Shown: positions 24,640 to 37,676, counted from the stretch's first letter. The stretch is 64,000 bases of DNA from Epiperipatus broadwayi (GCA_028023455.1 JAQFVV010000233.1:186001-250000), one strand, 5' to 3'. Translations and numbers: made by a program. Notes: generated by a model from the sequence alone, not told the origin.

Positions 24640-24960
24640 TCAATGCAACTTCAATCAGTAATTAATTTTATGAATGCTGGTTCTTTGTGATGAATGATCG
24701 AAAGAGAAAATTTGATGATGCCTATGTTTTCATAATTAATTTTGAAGTCAGCTGCTGTCCCAATTGTCATAACTGTTGTCTTTCAATATTCAAGATATAA
24801 GCCTTTTTTTAATTCTGTTATTTAACTTTTTTTATAGTCTTCTCCATTTTATGCTACGAGTATGATGTCATCAGAATATACTAGTTGGTGAAGATTTTTC
24901 TGTCAATGCTAAATTCACATGTTTATTTATCCAATATAGTTTGCTTTATTACATAATTTC
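24640..24960 (-). pseudogene. Non-LTR reverse transcriptase palm fragment
   Basis: The minus strand gives HQLVYSDDIILVA (about 24,850-24,895), equivalent to the F/Y-x-DD box. It is followed downstream by a LYLEY.KTTVMTIG segment like the LxxN..KT..M motif after the catalytic box in RTE, Jockey and related elements. About 100 codons are recognisable and contain stops. The family cannot be fixed from so short a piece. Confidence 0.5.
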
Positions 24961-25400
24961 TATACAAAGTAAATAAATAAGATAACAAACAGTATAGGAA
25001 AATATACAACATATCTATTTTAGCATAACTTAATTCCTTATAAAAACAACAAGATAATCTGATACACTATTTAACATAACAAAGTGTTTTATAAGTTTTA
25101 TGAATTTACAGTATCTTTTTTAAATGATAAAATAAAAGTTATCAATTTGGAAAGAAAAAGGAATCATAAAATGTTCTTATATCATATGAGAAAATGTAAA
25201 GAATTTAAATGAGAATCCAAAATAGACAATAAGTAGATGTGACTATGTAGATTCCAAAATCAATATGAACTTAAAATAGCAAAACAATTAGAGACTATCA
25301 TTTGCTTATAACATACTGCAACTGAAAAAAAAAAATCCAGTGTGTTTAATTGTTATAAAAGTCATACATTTCACATTTTATTTTAATATTTTATATTTTA
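24961..25400. other. No gene seen
   Basis: A+T-rich intergenic or intronic sequence with no recognised repeat. Confidence 0.5.
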
Positions 25401-26185
25401 CTTTCAAATGCCTTTATTTGTGCCTCAAGACGATTCAAGAGGCATAAGTTTTACAATGCAATCAACAAGAATCATTACAAAGAAATTTAGGGAGTGTCGG
25501 TGCGTGTCAAGCGCATCCGCACCCATACACTTGATTCAATGCATATGATTTTGAACATTCAAGTATAAATGTATGGATAGGTGAGTGGGATATTAATAGT
25601 TCCAGAAGTGCAGTGACACAAAATTCACCTGCCCTTCCAGACTTACACACATAAACCCAACTTCTTATGCTGAAATTATTGTTCACAAAACTGTCCAATT
25701 ATACATGTCCATTTCTCCATTAGTTATTTGGAGACAAAAATGTTGTTGTATTAACAGCAATGTTACACTTTCAGACCACTTCTATTCGTGTCTCATTATT
25801 ATTTGGGGCCATAGCTTGAAAGAAACAAGGCAACCGCTTCAGTTGCAGTGGGAATATTGTCCTTAGATTGTCTAATTGTACAAGTCTATTTCACCATTTG
25901 AGCATTCCCAGTACTGTTATAAATGAGAAGGTGTTTTGATTGTCCAATTGTACAAGTCTATTTCACCATTAAAGCTCTCCCAGTTCTGTTATAAATGGCT
26001 TTATAGGTATATATGCTTATTTCTTGGTTTGCATGGCATACCACTTGTAAAGCAGTCACTTTCCCTTCTATCTATTCCTAATCTTTTATTAATTTGTTCA
26101 GGCTTAACTACCTTCATTTCCTAGGATTTATCATCGTGATATGTTAGTGCTCTTTGGGCTGTTATAATTTCTAATTACTAATATA
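25401..26185. other. G+C-richer unassigned stretch with a 72-base tandem duplication
   Basis: Composition rises clearly relative to the surroundings. A 63-codon minus-strand frame (25,507-25,698) and a 62-codon plus-strand frame (25,936-26,124) show no known domain. GATTGTCTAATTGTAC at 25,866 is repeated as GATTGTCCAATTGTAC at 25,938, and about 60 bases match in each copy. It could be the untranslated 3' part of the adjacent minus-strand LINE or a conserved non-coding piece. Confidence 0.4.
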
Positions 26186-29030
26186 TCGATTTATTTATTA
26201 TGTAAGGTAAGCACTACACTAGGCAAGGCATGGCCCTAGTTTGATCTGGTTCCAAGTCTGATCGGTTAGCCATGGCTGGCATGTCCTCTTGTCATGGTCC
26301 TTGGCGTCATTTAACAATTTGAAGTATAATACCTCAATATTGTAATCAATACCCTTTTCAAAAGTTACCTTATTTCGTGCCAACCAGATGACAAAGTTAA
26401 CATAAGTTGCCAATCTAACACTGCCAAAGGAGCCCTTTTTAAAAGCTTTCACCATATCCACCCAGGCCCAGTCTTTATCTGTGGTCTTTTGCAATGTCAG
26501 GTAGCGTAGTTTATTCCAGGTCTCACATTCCTGAAGAATGTGGAAAATTGTTTCATCGGTTTTCTTGCACAGAGAGCATATCAGATCCATTTTATACCTC
26601 CGCTTGTGGTGGAGGAATGCAGCCGTTGGTAGGGCCTCAAGGTTAACTTTAATTATAAAGTCTACTAATTTTGCCTCCAGCTTCCAGAACTTTGTTAACC
26701 CTGCAAGCCTCTTGATCCCTAGCTGAAGTCTGGTCTTAGTGATAGGACTGCTACCATTGATTAGAGCATGGGTGTCCCAATAGGAAAGCTTGCCATTGAA
26801 AAGGGTATTGGACATTGTTACATTTTTAGTCACGAGTATGACCTGTTGCTGTAATCAAATGTTACCCTTTCTTGGGGAGGGGGTCAGTGGGTTCAACCTC
26901 ATTTATTGGTAGGGGGCTTTCCATTTTTGGATTATCCTGAAATAGTTTGGTTAAAATATTGTGGGCTTTCTGGATTAAGAAGGTGTTGATTGAATAGAGT
27001 CCGTGTCCATTTTGTGATTTAGGCTTTTGAAGGGAGTTGAGGTCAATTACTGCTGTTCTCACACCCCAGCAAAGCCTCCTACATTGAGTCTCCACCTTTT
27101 TTATAAAGGTCTTAGTAGGAAAAAAACCGTCCAGAAAATAAGTGATTTTGGGTAGCACAGCTGCATTTAATAGTGCGACCTTCCCCAACAAGGAGAGTGG
27201 GACCTTGGTTAGGGATGTCACTGTGTTCTTAACCTTTGTGAGAATATTTTCCTCCAGCTCCCTTCTCATGACACTAGGAGGGGAGGCCAGGCTAAAGCCA
27301 AGAAACTTCTGGGGGGTGCTCGGAATCTCCCCTGGATCTGTTTTCCAGTTCTGATCGACCACATGGCTGATTTCGCCTCATTAACTCTTAGACCTGATTC
27401 GGATACAAATTGATCCAAAAGCTCCTCCAGCCTACCAATCTCATCCTGTGATGAGAGAAACACAGTCACATCATCCATGTAGGATACGTGGCAGACCCTC
27501 TCTCTCAGCAAAGGGATGGCAATTGCCTCAATGGATGCCTCAATGCGTAACAGCAATGGGTTGAGGTACCGTGAAGAGGAGTGCACTCAGTGGCGAGCCC
27601 TGTGGTATTGAAACAGAGGGCTGAAATCCTGAAGCCACTCGGCCATCCAGTGAGAGAAAGATTTCTCTATTCTCGATCATTTGGAGATATGCCTGGGGCA
27701 CTTGGAGTTTCTTCAGTATACTGAATAACACATGATCTGCACACAGTCAAAAGCACTGGCAAAGTCGAGTTGGACCACAACTGGCCAGACCATTTTATTC
27801 CTGCGTATATTATCCACTATAAGGCAAAACTGACTGATGGCTTCAGCAGTCGAGCTCCCCTTCTTTGCAAATTGGAAGGCTGACAGTTTATCAATAATGA
27901 TCTTCTGTATGTCTTTGATGAGGTTTTCGATTGTTTTTATCAGTAGTGGAATCATGGAAATAGGTCACAGATTCCCCAGCTCACATGGCCCCTGGGGTTT
28001 TTTGAGGAGGGGGACAATTGCGACGGGGTAAATCCCACTAATTTGCCAACTGCCATCAGCCAGTATATCCACCATCTTCTTAACAATCGGTATTGTGAAT
28101 GAGCTCAGGTGCAGCAGAAGGAATTTTGGGATTCCATGCAGCCCAGGATGTGTGCCATCAGGAAAGGCTCTAAGCGTTGCCAGGATTCTGGCCTCAGTTA
28201 TTTTGTGTGGTGTATTTGCCGTGGAGAATGTTCTCCTAATTCTGTTAACACCATTGGGATTAAATTTTTTAATGTAATGCTGTCTGATCCTGAGCAGCAT
28301 GGATGCACCAACAGATTTGTTGCCATATATCTCAATTGAACCTGGTGCCCTGGATTTGCTGTTGGTTCCAAGGACCTACTTGAGATAATCCTGGGTCCAG
28401 CAATGTTGGTGTTCAATGAATTGCCGAGCTCTTTTAATAGAGAGGTATTCGGCAACCTCCCTCTGTATAAGACTGTATTTAATTTTCAGTTCAATTATTT
28501 GGGGAACATTATGAGCCTCATATGGCATATGTTGTAATTTATATGCAATATGGTCCAGTTCACTAATTAAGTGTACAGGACCCCTGGACTTCTGAGTGGA
28601 TATATTAATGCTGTCAGCAAGGGATTTTATGAAGAGCCTCCAGCCTCTTATTGCAGGCAGGGACAACAACTTAATTCTATTGAAGGCAATGTATGACTCA
28701 GATACTAATTTAGTGATTACGTTTGATTTAGTTAGCATGCGGGTCATTCTTTCTAAGGAGTTTGTAGGTTGATCATCATTGAGTGCCAATATTTTGACAA
28801 GCACAGCATGATGATCCGAGAAGGCAACAGGGCATAACTTTGCCTCCATTCCTGGGATCAAAGTTGGGGATACATATATCAGGTCAATCAATGAATGGGC
28901 TGACTTAGTATAAAAGGAATAATCACCTTCACGGAAAAACCGTTTACCACTCATAAGAGGCTGGCTAAGGCGGCCTGCATATTTGGCCTGGAATTGGTCA
29001 TATTTATGATTATAATCACCAAATTATTAA
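26186..29030 (-). pseudogene. 5'-truncated LINE with endonuclease, RT and zf-RVT domains
   Basis: Right to left, the copy begins inside an endonuclease at FGDYNHKYDQF (near 29,020, the GDFN-type motif), then SAHSLIDLIYVSP and FSDHHAVLV (28,376-28,954). The RT follows with GIPKFLLLHL, NLRPISMIPLLIKTIE, VQLDFASAFDCV, IPQGSPLSALLF and the catalytic YMDDVTVFLS (about 27,450-27,485). A thumb segment covers 26,862-27,362. The last block (26,219-26,833) has CSLCKKTDETIFHILQECE, the C-x2-C-x8-H-x5-C cluster of the zf-RVT domain, and ends LGPCLA plus stop. About four frame changes break it. The 3' end has AATAAATAAAT near 26,190. Codon use is G+C-richer than the neighbours, suggesting a fairly recent insertion. 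The clade is uncertain (L1/Tx1-like is possible). Confidence 0.85.
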
Positions 29031-29085
29031 GGTTGGGAAAGGGCTGGTATTTTGAGTGAATGGAATGAGTAAATATACTCAGAAA

Positions 29086-29363
29086 ATATGTATGTGTTTG
29101 TTCAATATATTATTAATAAGCACATTATTTCTTTTTAATTTTGTTTATACTTTAGTCTTGATTTATAATGCATTCTATATGTCTAAAAGTTTCTGTCTTA
29201 GATATATATTTGTGTGTGTGAGGTTAAAAGTACTATACACTTGTAATTCAGTAACAAATCATACTATATTGTAAATATTGCTTCTTCAATTTATTATTAT
29301 TTCTTTTAATTTTGTTTATACTATAATCTTTATTGATAATGCATTCTATATGTCTAAAAGTGT

Positions 29364-29402
<39 letters not shown>

Positions 29403-29470
29403 ATGTATGTGTGTATTTAAAAATACTATACACTTGATGTAGTTCAGTAAGAATTCATACTTTATTGTAA
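29086..29470. repeat. Tandem duplication with microsatellite expansion
   Basis: About 180 bases beginning near TTTTTAATTTTGTTTATACT are present twice (GCATTCTATATGTCTAAAAG at 29,170 and 29,341, period 171). In the second copy a (TA)n(TG)n tract has grown at 29,364-29,412 where the first copy has only a short GTGTGTGTG. Confidence 0.75.
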
Positions 29471-30500
29471 TCAAAACTTATCAACAAAGCTTAAGATATT
29501 ACATACACTATATGATATACACAAGCAGGCCTTGGAACTATATATAGCAGATATTTATCATGGTTTCATTGTAATGATATAATTTAAAACATTAATAGTC
29601 ACTCATTATGATTAATAAAAAGGAAACAATATTTTCAATGTTTTATTTGTGTGGTACTATACTGTCATTAATTTAACACATGTAAATTTATAACCAATCC
29701 ATAACAATTACGATTTGATTTATATATTTAGTTTATATTAAACAAACAATAACTAAGCTGCTCTTCTTTATAGGACCATTTAAATTCTTCAAATATATAT
29801 ACTGTACCAGGTTAAAGCTTTTTCATATATAATTTTTTTAATTATATTTATATAGATTCCAGTTACTAAAGGGGTTTTGAATCATTTATATTATACATAC
29901 AAGTACAATAATAGATTAATGTTTGTGATATGACCAAATTGATCTCTCCTTTTTAAATTAATAAATAAATATTAGTAAAAACCCAATTACATTTCATGGT
30001 CAATCTAACTCTGGGTACTATGTGTTCAGTGGAACATATTAGCTGAACACACCATCACAAGGTTAATAAAGATTGAATTTTTCTTTCTTCTTTCTAGTTG
30101 CAGTACTTTTTTGTTATCAAATTTCTATTTAGGGAGATTTAGTAAATTAATTACATGTATTAGCATTCATACATGGAGGAGTCTAAATAATAAAGATTTC
30201 TGAATTTAAATTACCATGTAGATTTAATAAACAAGTAAGTACACACCATAAATCAAAAATTATTTATTAATATTATCCTACTAAATATTATTGAACATTA
30301 ACATATAGATACCACATTACATGGAATAGATATATAACACATATTCTTAATTACAAATTTAATTAAGTTTTCTGTTAGCACTAATAAAGTTTACTTCATC
30401 TGTCTTATTAATTTGTTAAAAGATTATATTAGTAGTTCAGATAATTATTAAAGTTAGGTATAGAGCTCTCATTAATCTTACCGATTATTTTTTTGAATAA
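29471..30500. other. No gene seen
   Basis: A+T-rich sequence with no recognised feature. Confidence 0.5.
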
Positions 30501-30930
30501 TTTAATGGCTAATAAAATAGGTGTGTACCATGGCCATGGGTTTCTTATTTCTAACTATGAGATCCATTAGGTCGAATTGAAATGGTGTTTTCTTATTAGC
30601 TTGCTAGGTTCCAGATATCATGTAGGCATGGCATCAAGACATCCTCTCAACTTCAGGCTAGAAAGAAGGCATTTGGAACTGTATCTGCATAGCAGTGCAT
30701 CTGGTTTGAATTATCCCTGTAGATAAAAACAAACATGTGGCAAAACATTTTGCTTTCTAGATCTTTCTCTGTGATACACCACTTAATGAAGAATAATACA
30801 GCACTCAAATTTGCAGAATTCATGAACAATATTAATCTGCAAAAAAGGAAGGAAACAAAGTTCTCGGGGATTGCCTTTTTATACCACTTGTCTGACTTCA
30901 CCGAGCAAGTATCTGTTCACACTTCTCTTT
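30501..30930. other. G+C-richer unassigned stretch
   Basis: Overlapping frames of about 80 codons occur on both strands (minus 30,653-30,901; plus 30,735-30,980). Neither shows a domain I know. Composition differs from the flanks, so it is probably a fragment of an unrecognised element or a conserved non-coding segment. Confidence 0.35.
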
Positions 30931-31640
30931 ATCTTTACAAATTTAATGTCCCTGAAAAACTTATTTTTTATTATAATTAATTTACAATATTAATCACAAC
31001 TTAGATATAATACATGATTTTATATTATCTTTAATATAGAATTCATTTTTGGTTTATGGACTAACATAATTTTATCTACCAAAATCAATACTTCACAAAA
31101 TTTAATCAAGATTTGATTTTATACAATCTCTAACTTTTTTTTACTTTTTTCATTTACTAAGTTCAACTTGGTGATCCACATTCCAATCGGCCATATTTAA
31201 TTAGGGAGAAGAAATATCAGACAAACAACTTCTCCTCTAATTACAGTTGCTTGCACTCTCCTTATCTTAAAAAAAATCTACATGTACATTTTCTTTGATT
31301 ATCAGGGTAGTTAAAATAGAAATAATAAATCCTGTTTATTAAATAAAAATTCTACATTTTTTTATATATTAGTGTTACATTTTATAAAATATACTTCTCT
31401 CTCAGCAATCTTCTTTCATGTTATTCAGAGACTATACCAAAAAATAATGATAGAATATATGACATTGTTTTTAGACTATCATATCTACACATTGTTCAGC
31501 TTCTCTTTTAAAGGCTTCTATTTAATCAGTTTTTCTCTCTAGATTTCTTTCTTCCATCACCTTTTCCACAATCTTTTTGCCGATTTTTATTAGGTTTCTA
31601 ATTCCATATGGTGAGTATCCATTCCAGACATTTTTAACAA
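30931..31640. other. No gene seen
   Basis: A+T-rich, featureless by eye. Confidence 0.5.
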
Positions 31641-31645
31641 ATAAT

Positions 31646-31749
31646 ACTTCTATTACTTTTTATAAAATTACAAAAATGACATATACTTCTCCAAAATACT
31701 TCTATTACTTTTTATAAAATTACAAAAATGACATATACTTCTCCAAAAA
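31646..31749. repeat. Exact 52-base tandem duplication
   Basis: The unit starting ACTTCTATTACTTTTTATAA at 31,646 is repeated without change at 31,698. Confidence 0.95.
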
Positions 31750-32572
31750 AAAATTCACCTTCACAACTCCAGGTTTTTCTCCTTTGTCTAGAATCCACAA
31801 CTGAACATATGAATAATTTCTACGATTGTTTTTAAAAAATCATAAAATAACTAACATTTAAACAAAAAAAAAAAGAAGAGAGAAATTATTTAACACTTTA
31901 AAATATTAAATTCAAAATAGCATTTCTTATAAATTATTATAGCTTCCTCCCCCCTTTCCATTATTATTCAAACTAACAAAACTGTTATAAAAATGAAATT
32001 TATTCATAAAAAATAATTAAGGAAACTAATTAATTTAAATATATCTAAATTTGATAAAAAGGAAAGAAAAAGAAAGAAAGAAAAAATAATGAGATATAAA
32101 TTAAAACATGAATAGTCATTCATTATGATCAGTAGAAAGGCAAATATATATATATAAGTAAATAAATAAAAGGAACAAAAAAATTAATCATGTGATACCT
32201 AGAGGCTCTTTCTTAGAAGAAACATGAAAACAAATCATTTCAATATTATCAGAAACATAATTATTGAATGCTAATAAGTCCCGATGTTTTCTTAAAATGG
32301 TGTCGCCTTTATTGTTAGTAATGAATAGAAATGACAATAAGTACAATTCAACTGAAAATGAAATCAGATTTTCTAAGCCTTGTTGAGATAACAACTTCAT
32401 ATTAGACAATAATCTGCAAATTTCTCCAGCTTTTCTTTTCTTTTACTCATACAAATAAGATTATTAAATAAAAACTTGATGAAGATTTATTACATTAAAA
32501 AAAAAGTTCTATTGTCATATTAACAATACACATTAGTTACACATAGATATGTGTTTACATAATAGATCTCAT
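31750..32572. other. No gene seen
   Basis: A+T-rich, with A-rich runs. A 73-codon minus-strand frame (32,188-32,409) has no recognised domain. Confidence 0.45.
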
Positions 32573-32636
32573 GAAATAGTGGTTAGTGCATCCACCCGCT
32601 ACAAACCTTAGCCAGGAATTTGAACCCATGCCGAAA
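32573..32636 (+). repeat. tRNA-related SINE head (weak)
   Basis: ATAGTGGTTAGTGCATCC resembles an A box and GGAATTTGAACCC, 30 bases on, a B box. No complete cloverleaf can be drawn, and no terminator is seen. Confidence 0.35.
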
Positions 32637-33091
32637 TTAAGAACTTTTTTTCAAACAATTAAAATTTCTAAGCTTAATATTTTTTTTCTTATATCAATTA
32701 TCCTGTCAACACAGTCAGCCATCCAAAAATGAATTAATGTACATCTAACCACTATTTATTATAAAATAAAACAAAAAAGGAAAAAATAAAATCCCCATCA
32801 AGTTGAGGATTACCTTGATAACATTTTCAGCCCTTGAAGGAATTTCAAAGTGACCTTTGCCCTACCAATAGATTATTTAAAATTGCTTTATATTTTAACT
32901 AGTACCTCAAAAAATGTGTGTATGTCTATATTTTCATATATGCAGTTTTGCTAATGTATCTTATTGGAAATTTTTAAATCGAAATTTTGTGTTTACAAAC
33001 GGATAAATAAAAAATATTTCATTAAAATTTTATATAGTAAAAAATTATCACCAACTTTTATTGAATTTCTGTAACATAAGATAGGTACATT
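32637..33091. other. No gene seen
   Basis: A+T-rich sequence between the tRNA-like piece and the RTE 3' end. Confidence 0.5.
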
Positions 33092-33660
33092 CATCATCAT
33101 CATCATTATCAACCATTATCAATTCACTACAGGATGATGGTCTCTCCAAGTTTAATCCATCTTCTCCGATCTTTAGCTTCTCTTCTCCACATCACCCCTG
33201 CACACTTTCTTATTTCATCCATCCATCTCACATGTGGTCTCTTTCTGAGTCTTTTATAATCTCTTGGAATCCAGTTTAAAATTTCAATTGTCCATCTATT
33301 ATCATCTCTTCTAGCAATATGTCCAGCCCAACTCCACTTCAATCTTTTAATTTTTTCAATGAGGTCAGTAACACCTGTTTGTTCTCTTACCCATACATTG
33401 CATTTTCGATCTCTTCTTGTTACTCCCAACATACATCTCTCCATACTTCTTTGAGTGGTCTGAAGTCTCTGTATTGCTCTTCTATTGAGTGTCCAAGTCT
33501 CAGATCCATAAGTAAGAACTGGTAAAACACATTTGTTAAAAACCTTCCTTTTCAAACACATAGGCATATTTCCTTTTAGTATCAAGTTATTTCTACCAAA
33601 AGCACTCCAACCAAGTTTAATTCTATAATTAATTTCCTCCATTATGTTTCCATCTCCATC
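33092..33660 (-). pseudogene. RTE-type retrotransposon, 3' end only, tail frame intact
   Basis: An uninterrupted frame of 171 codons (33,127-33,642) reads into the C-terminal region of an RTE polyprotein: LGWSAFGRNNLILKGNMP, LTYGSETWTLNRRAI, RSMERCMLGVTRRDR, WAGHIARRDDNRW, RKRPHVRWMDEIRK. This is the conserved region downstream of the RT in RTE elements. The copy is cut off at the 5' side near 33,660, with no RT left. The 3' terminus is a (TGA/ATG)n microsatellite (33,092-33,110), the usual RTE tail. It is the least damaged of the three RTE copies here. The truncated length means it cannot act on its own. Confidence 0.9.
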
Positions 33661-34123
33661 TATATTAATAAAAAGTGAAATAAATTATCATTATTAAGTA
33701 ATATTAACTCAATGTTGAATTCCGAGAAAATATGTAGCATTTATCCAGAATTATCTATAATTTCCTAGGTTTTATTGTTCCATCATTGACACATACTTAT
33801 TAACATAGTGAAACCCATCTATTTCATTGTTGGTTGTTCTCTTATGCTCTATTCAAATGAATTAGATCATCACATTTTAAATTGATTATTTATATTCTAC
33901 AAGTGAAAGTTCATATTCATCTGACTCAATATCCATTGGTTCATTATTCAGCCTATCCATGATTTTCTCAAAAATCTTCACCTGCATTAAATTTCAAAAG
34001 CATTAATATTCAGCAATATTACCAAATTCACAACTTCCTTTATATATAAATGCAATTTATCCATTCTACTTTGAACACTTTTAAAAAAACTTTTATTGTA
34101 CATATATGCATACCCAATCTTAC
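33661..34123. other. No gene seen
   Basis: A+T-rich. A broken RT-like remnant could lie around 33,850-34,020, judging by resemblance to 17,930-18,010 (CATATTCAT..., ACTTT/CTTC blocks), but I cannot support it. Confidence 0.35.
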
Positions 34124-34151
34124 ATTTTGGCTGTCCTGCAGTCTTCTTCAG
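34124..34151 (-). other. Degenerate hammerhead-ribozyme-like motif
   Basis: The minus strand has CTGAAGA, then AGACTGCAGGACAGCC and CAAAATG. The first core box is intact, the stem is shortened and GAAA has become CAAA. It matches the PLE-tail motif at 6498 in layout. Confidence 0.3.
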
Positions 34152-34689
34152 AACCACTTTAATTTTTTAAAAGCAAAAAAAAAAAAAGAGGGTTATAGTC
34201 AAGCTAGTGAAGCCATTTTGATGTAAATTCAGAGTATTAGAGGTTGATGTCAGCCATTAATACATTGGAATGAGTAAAAGATCCAATCATTAAATTAATG
34301 GTAACTACAATGCTGGCTATATTTCTTGAAATGGGAGAAATTTATACAATTTTGATATTGATTGCTGGTAAAGTGTTATAATTAATAAATAAGAATCAAT
34401 ATAAAAAATTTTAAATATTGTGAAGGGGCATGGTGTGACTATAACAAGTCTGGTTCCAGCTGATGGTCATGAGGTGTTTCTGAAGCTTGCATAGAAGCCT
34501 TGTTTATTTAGATATTGTGAAAGGTTAATTTTTGAGCCACTGTAAATTTTAGTTTGTAGCAGTCCAAAAACATGTGACTGCATAATGTCTATCCACTGAT
34601 TTAACTGGTTTAACTTTGCAATGAAGTTGATTCAGCTAATATTTAGGGAAGTCATTTTGAGTTTTATTTATTGCATGCATTTATGTGAT

Positions 34690-35379
34690 TTAGTATTACA
34701 TTGTACTAATTAGTGAAAGTTTAATAATAAATGCTAGTTTTAGTTGCTTTCTAATTACAATTGTTGTTAAATTTTGGTTAATACATTGGCTGCTGTGTCC
34801 TTTTGAATTGTGCATTGCTGTGATTTTCAAAGTGCTCTGAAAAGTGATTGTTTTCCATGGATATTGGATCAACAAAATCTGATTGATTGTTGACAATATT
34901 CTGAGTATCAAGTGTCCTTTGTTTTTTGATTTCTTTATTCTTAGGTCAACTTGTTTTTCTTTTGTTCTCAGTGGAGTAGTGGGGGTGTTGCTCTCTGATG
35001 GGAGAACTGGTAATAGTGTTCAATTATTTGTAATGAGGTTTTGCTGATACTGTTGAAATTTTTCTTTATTTTCTATTTGAGGATTAATTGATTGCGAAAA
35101 TGGAGACTTGTCTTTTGTAATCTGGATTTGAGTAGTTGAATATCTTAGGAAGACTCTCTTGGTTAGTAGTTGTTGTATGAGGCACTTGATTTTGATTGTT
35201 GGTGCTGCTGTTAAGGTCAGCATTCAAGTGTTCATTTTGTTGGTCTAACTGCTTATTAGATAATTGTGTAGTTAAATCTTTTGTTTGAAACATTTGGCTG
35301 GCAAGATGTACTCGATTACCACAGGCATAATACTTTCAAGCCTTGAATATATAAAACAGTGTTGATTCTTGATTTAGAT
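34690..35379 (-). pseudogene. LINE ORF1/gag-like protein, 3' half with zinc knuckle
   Basis: Right to left from the hAT insertion, the frame resumes with a YYACGNRVHLASQM segment (about 35,280-35,330). This is a damaged C-x2-C-x4-H-x4-C zinc knuckle in which the first and last cysteines are lost. A polar Gln/Asn/Ser/Thr-rich region continues to about 34,690. The other half of the gene is at 38,212-38,790 beyond the hAT. Zinc knuckles of this type bind nucleic acid in ORF1/gag products of retroelements. Stops and shifts are present. No endonuclease was recognised downstream. Confidence 0.6.
35372..35379. repeat. hAT target-site duplication, left
   Basis: ATTTAGAT, identical to 38,204-38,211 on the other side of the transposon. 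Confidence 0.95.
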
Positions 35380-35844
35380 CAGTGGTAGTCAACCTGGTCT
35401 CTACCACTGACTAGTGGGCATTCCAGACTTTATGGTGGGTGGTGGGGTTTTGTCCAATACTAAAGCACTTTCTTTTTTTTAAATTAATTGACTTTTTTAA
35501 AAAATTTCGTAGCATTATTTAAAAACATTTTCCTTAGGTTTTCATAAAATTCTCCATGACAATATAAATTTCTGAAAATATACTATTTGTATCTTCCACG
35601 CATAAGTTTAGATCATGATACATAAGTGAAACTAAATGAAGCTATAGTGTGACTGCTAACAAAAGAGCCTTGTCCCAGAATATCTCACGCATCCCTCCTT
35701 CCCTCCAAACTCAATCCATGAAGCACGAGAACCATGCGTAGATGACAATTTATGGTGCAGGCCCCTTTGTTTGCAGTTGCATTGGTCATTACACAGTTAG
35801 ATTTGTGAGAGTGAGCATGTGCCTACAGCTTGTGAGCCCATGTC

Positions 35845-37545
35845 TAAAAAAAAATACACTCATGGCTATTTACCAGATTATCTAAAGATGGGTCTCATAA
35901 AATCTGTTATAAATAAACAACTCCCAATGTATTTACTGTGTCACAAAATATTATCCAATGAGGCAATGGAGCCAAGTCAATTGTGAGAACATCTTGCTAC
36001 AAAGCATCCAAATGATAAGGATAAGCCTATTGAATATTGTCAGGGAATATATACAAAATTTCAAAATCGTTCATGCAGCGAATGAAGATGGATTAATTGT
36101 CTCTTATTGCATTTCACAATTAATTGCAAAAAGTGGTAAATGCTATAATATTGGAGAAACTGTAGTAATACCCTCTATAAAAAATTTATCTCAACAGGAT
36201 TGCATGAAGATATACCTGAAATTTTAAAAACATTGCCCCAGTGATAGCACTGTAAAGCAACAAATTGAAGAAATGGCAGTTAATGTTGAAAAAAACCTTA
36301 TAAGTATTCTCCAAAACTCTTCATTTTCCATGCAATTGGACAAGTCTACCATTGAAGATAATAATACTTTATTGATGGCATATGTATGTTATTTTTATAA
36401 AATAATATATTACGAGAAAAAATGTTATTCACAATAAATCTCATTACAGATACAAAAGGATTATATATATATTTAATACTGTGAAATCATACTTTACAAA
36501 AAATAATATTCCTTTGAATAATATTATTGCATGTGCAGCTGATGGAGCACCATCAATATTAGGCCACTATCATGGATTTGTTGCTTATTTGAAGGAAGAA
36601 ATGTCAAATGTTTTATGTATTCATTGTGTGGTGCACAGACAACATCTTGTAGAAAAACATCTAAGTACAAGTCTTCATTCGTCATTAACTATTATAATTT
36701 GAACAATAAACAAGATCAAAGTCAATGCAAAAAATGATAGAATGTTTCGACAGCTTTTCCAGGAGAATAATGAAGATTTGAATATGTTACTTTTGCACCC
36801 AGAAGTTCAATGGCTGTCAAAGAGCATATCTTTGGCTTGTTTTGTAGTATTATACGATAGTCTCATACAATTTTTTGAAAGTAATTATGAGACCAATCTG
36901 TGTCAACAGTTAAAAACAGTAAAGAATGTGATGCCTTTTATTTGGCAGATATTTTCAAGAGATTTAATGGTGTCAATTTGCAGCTACAAGAAGCTAATAA
37001 TAGATGGCCAAAGTATTGTGCCATTACTTATTGACAAACTTGAACTACTTTGTTATAATCTATTGAAGAGAGAAATTTCATCAGTTTCCTGAATTATCAT
37101 CTATAAAAGATGATGTAACTCCAGAGGATATTGACAGATTCAGTAGCCACCTCAATGAAATTAAATTGGACATGGAAAAATGATTTGAAGATATTTTAAA
37201 ATTGAAGGTGTATGACTGGATGAAAAATCCTTTTACCACATATATTGAAGAGGCTGATACAACTTGCCAAGAAGAACTGCTAGAAATTAGATATGATGAA
37301 GCAAGTAAACATAAATTTGATAGTGATGGATATGAAAATCTATGGCAAAATAAAAAAATGTCTGTCATATCCAAAAATGTGGAAAATGATATTCAGTTTA
37401 TTGATACCTTTCCCTATCTCATATCTTGTGGAATCAGGCTTTGGTGCTGTTAATCATATTATGACCAAAGAAAGAAACCGTCTGAATATTTCTAAAAGAG
37501 GAGACCATTTGTTCCTCACAAAAATTAAGCCAGATATTTAGTTTC
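35845..37545 (+). pseudogene. hAT transposase pseudogene (ZBED5/FAM200-like)
   Basis: The enzyme cuts and joins hAT element ends. A BED-like finger remnant at about 35,900-36,000 reads LLCHKILSNEAMEPSQL then EHLATKHPNDKDKP. The catalytic core follows: FSMQLDKSTIEDNNTLL (36,328-36,378), ACAADGAPSILGHYHGFVA (36,532-36,590), CIHCVVHRQHLVEKHLS and then KVNAKNDRMFRQLF. LLLHPEVQWLSKSISL (36,790-36,837) is the family hallmark, with the W of the RW-type motif preserved as VQWLSK. The C-terminal dimerisation region ends near 37,540 (FPYLISCGIRL; NHIMTKERNRLNIS). At least four stops or frameshifts interrupt it, so it is dead. Confidence 0.9.
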
Positions 37546-37676
37546 TCAGCATCAGCCTCAAAGAACTTATTAATAATTTAATTAATTAAACATAATTTCA
37601 TTAGAAGTCATGCTTCTATATATACAAAGTATAAATAAAAAGATAGATTTAACTACAGTAAGTTGTTTTATAATAA

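Noticed and set aside
25507-25698. 63-codon frame with several cysteines as a possible exon
   Set aside because: No domain, no convincing splice sites and no conservation evidence from sequence alone.
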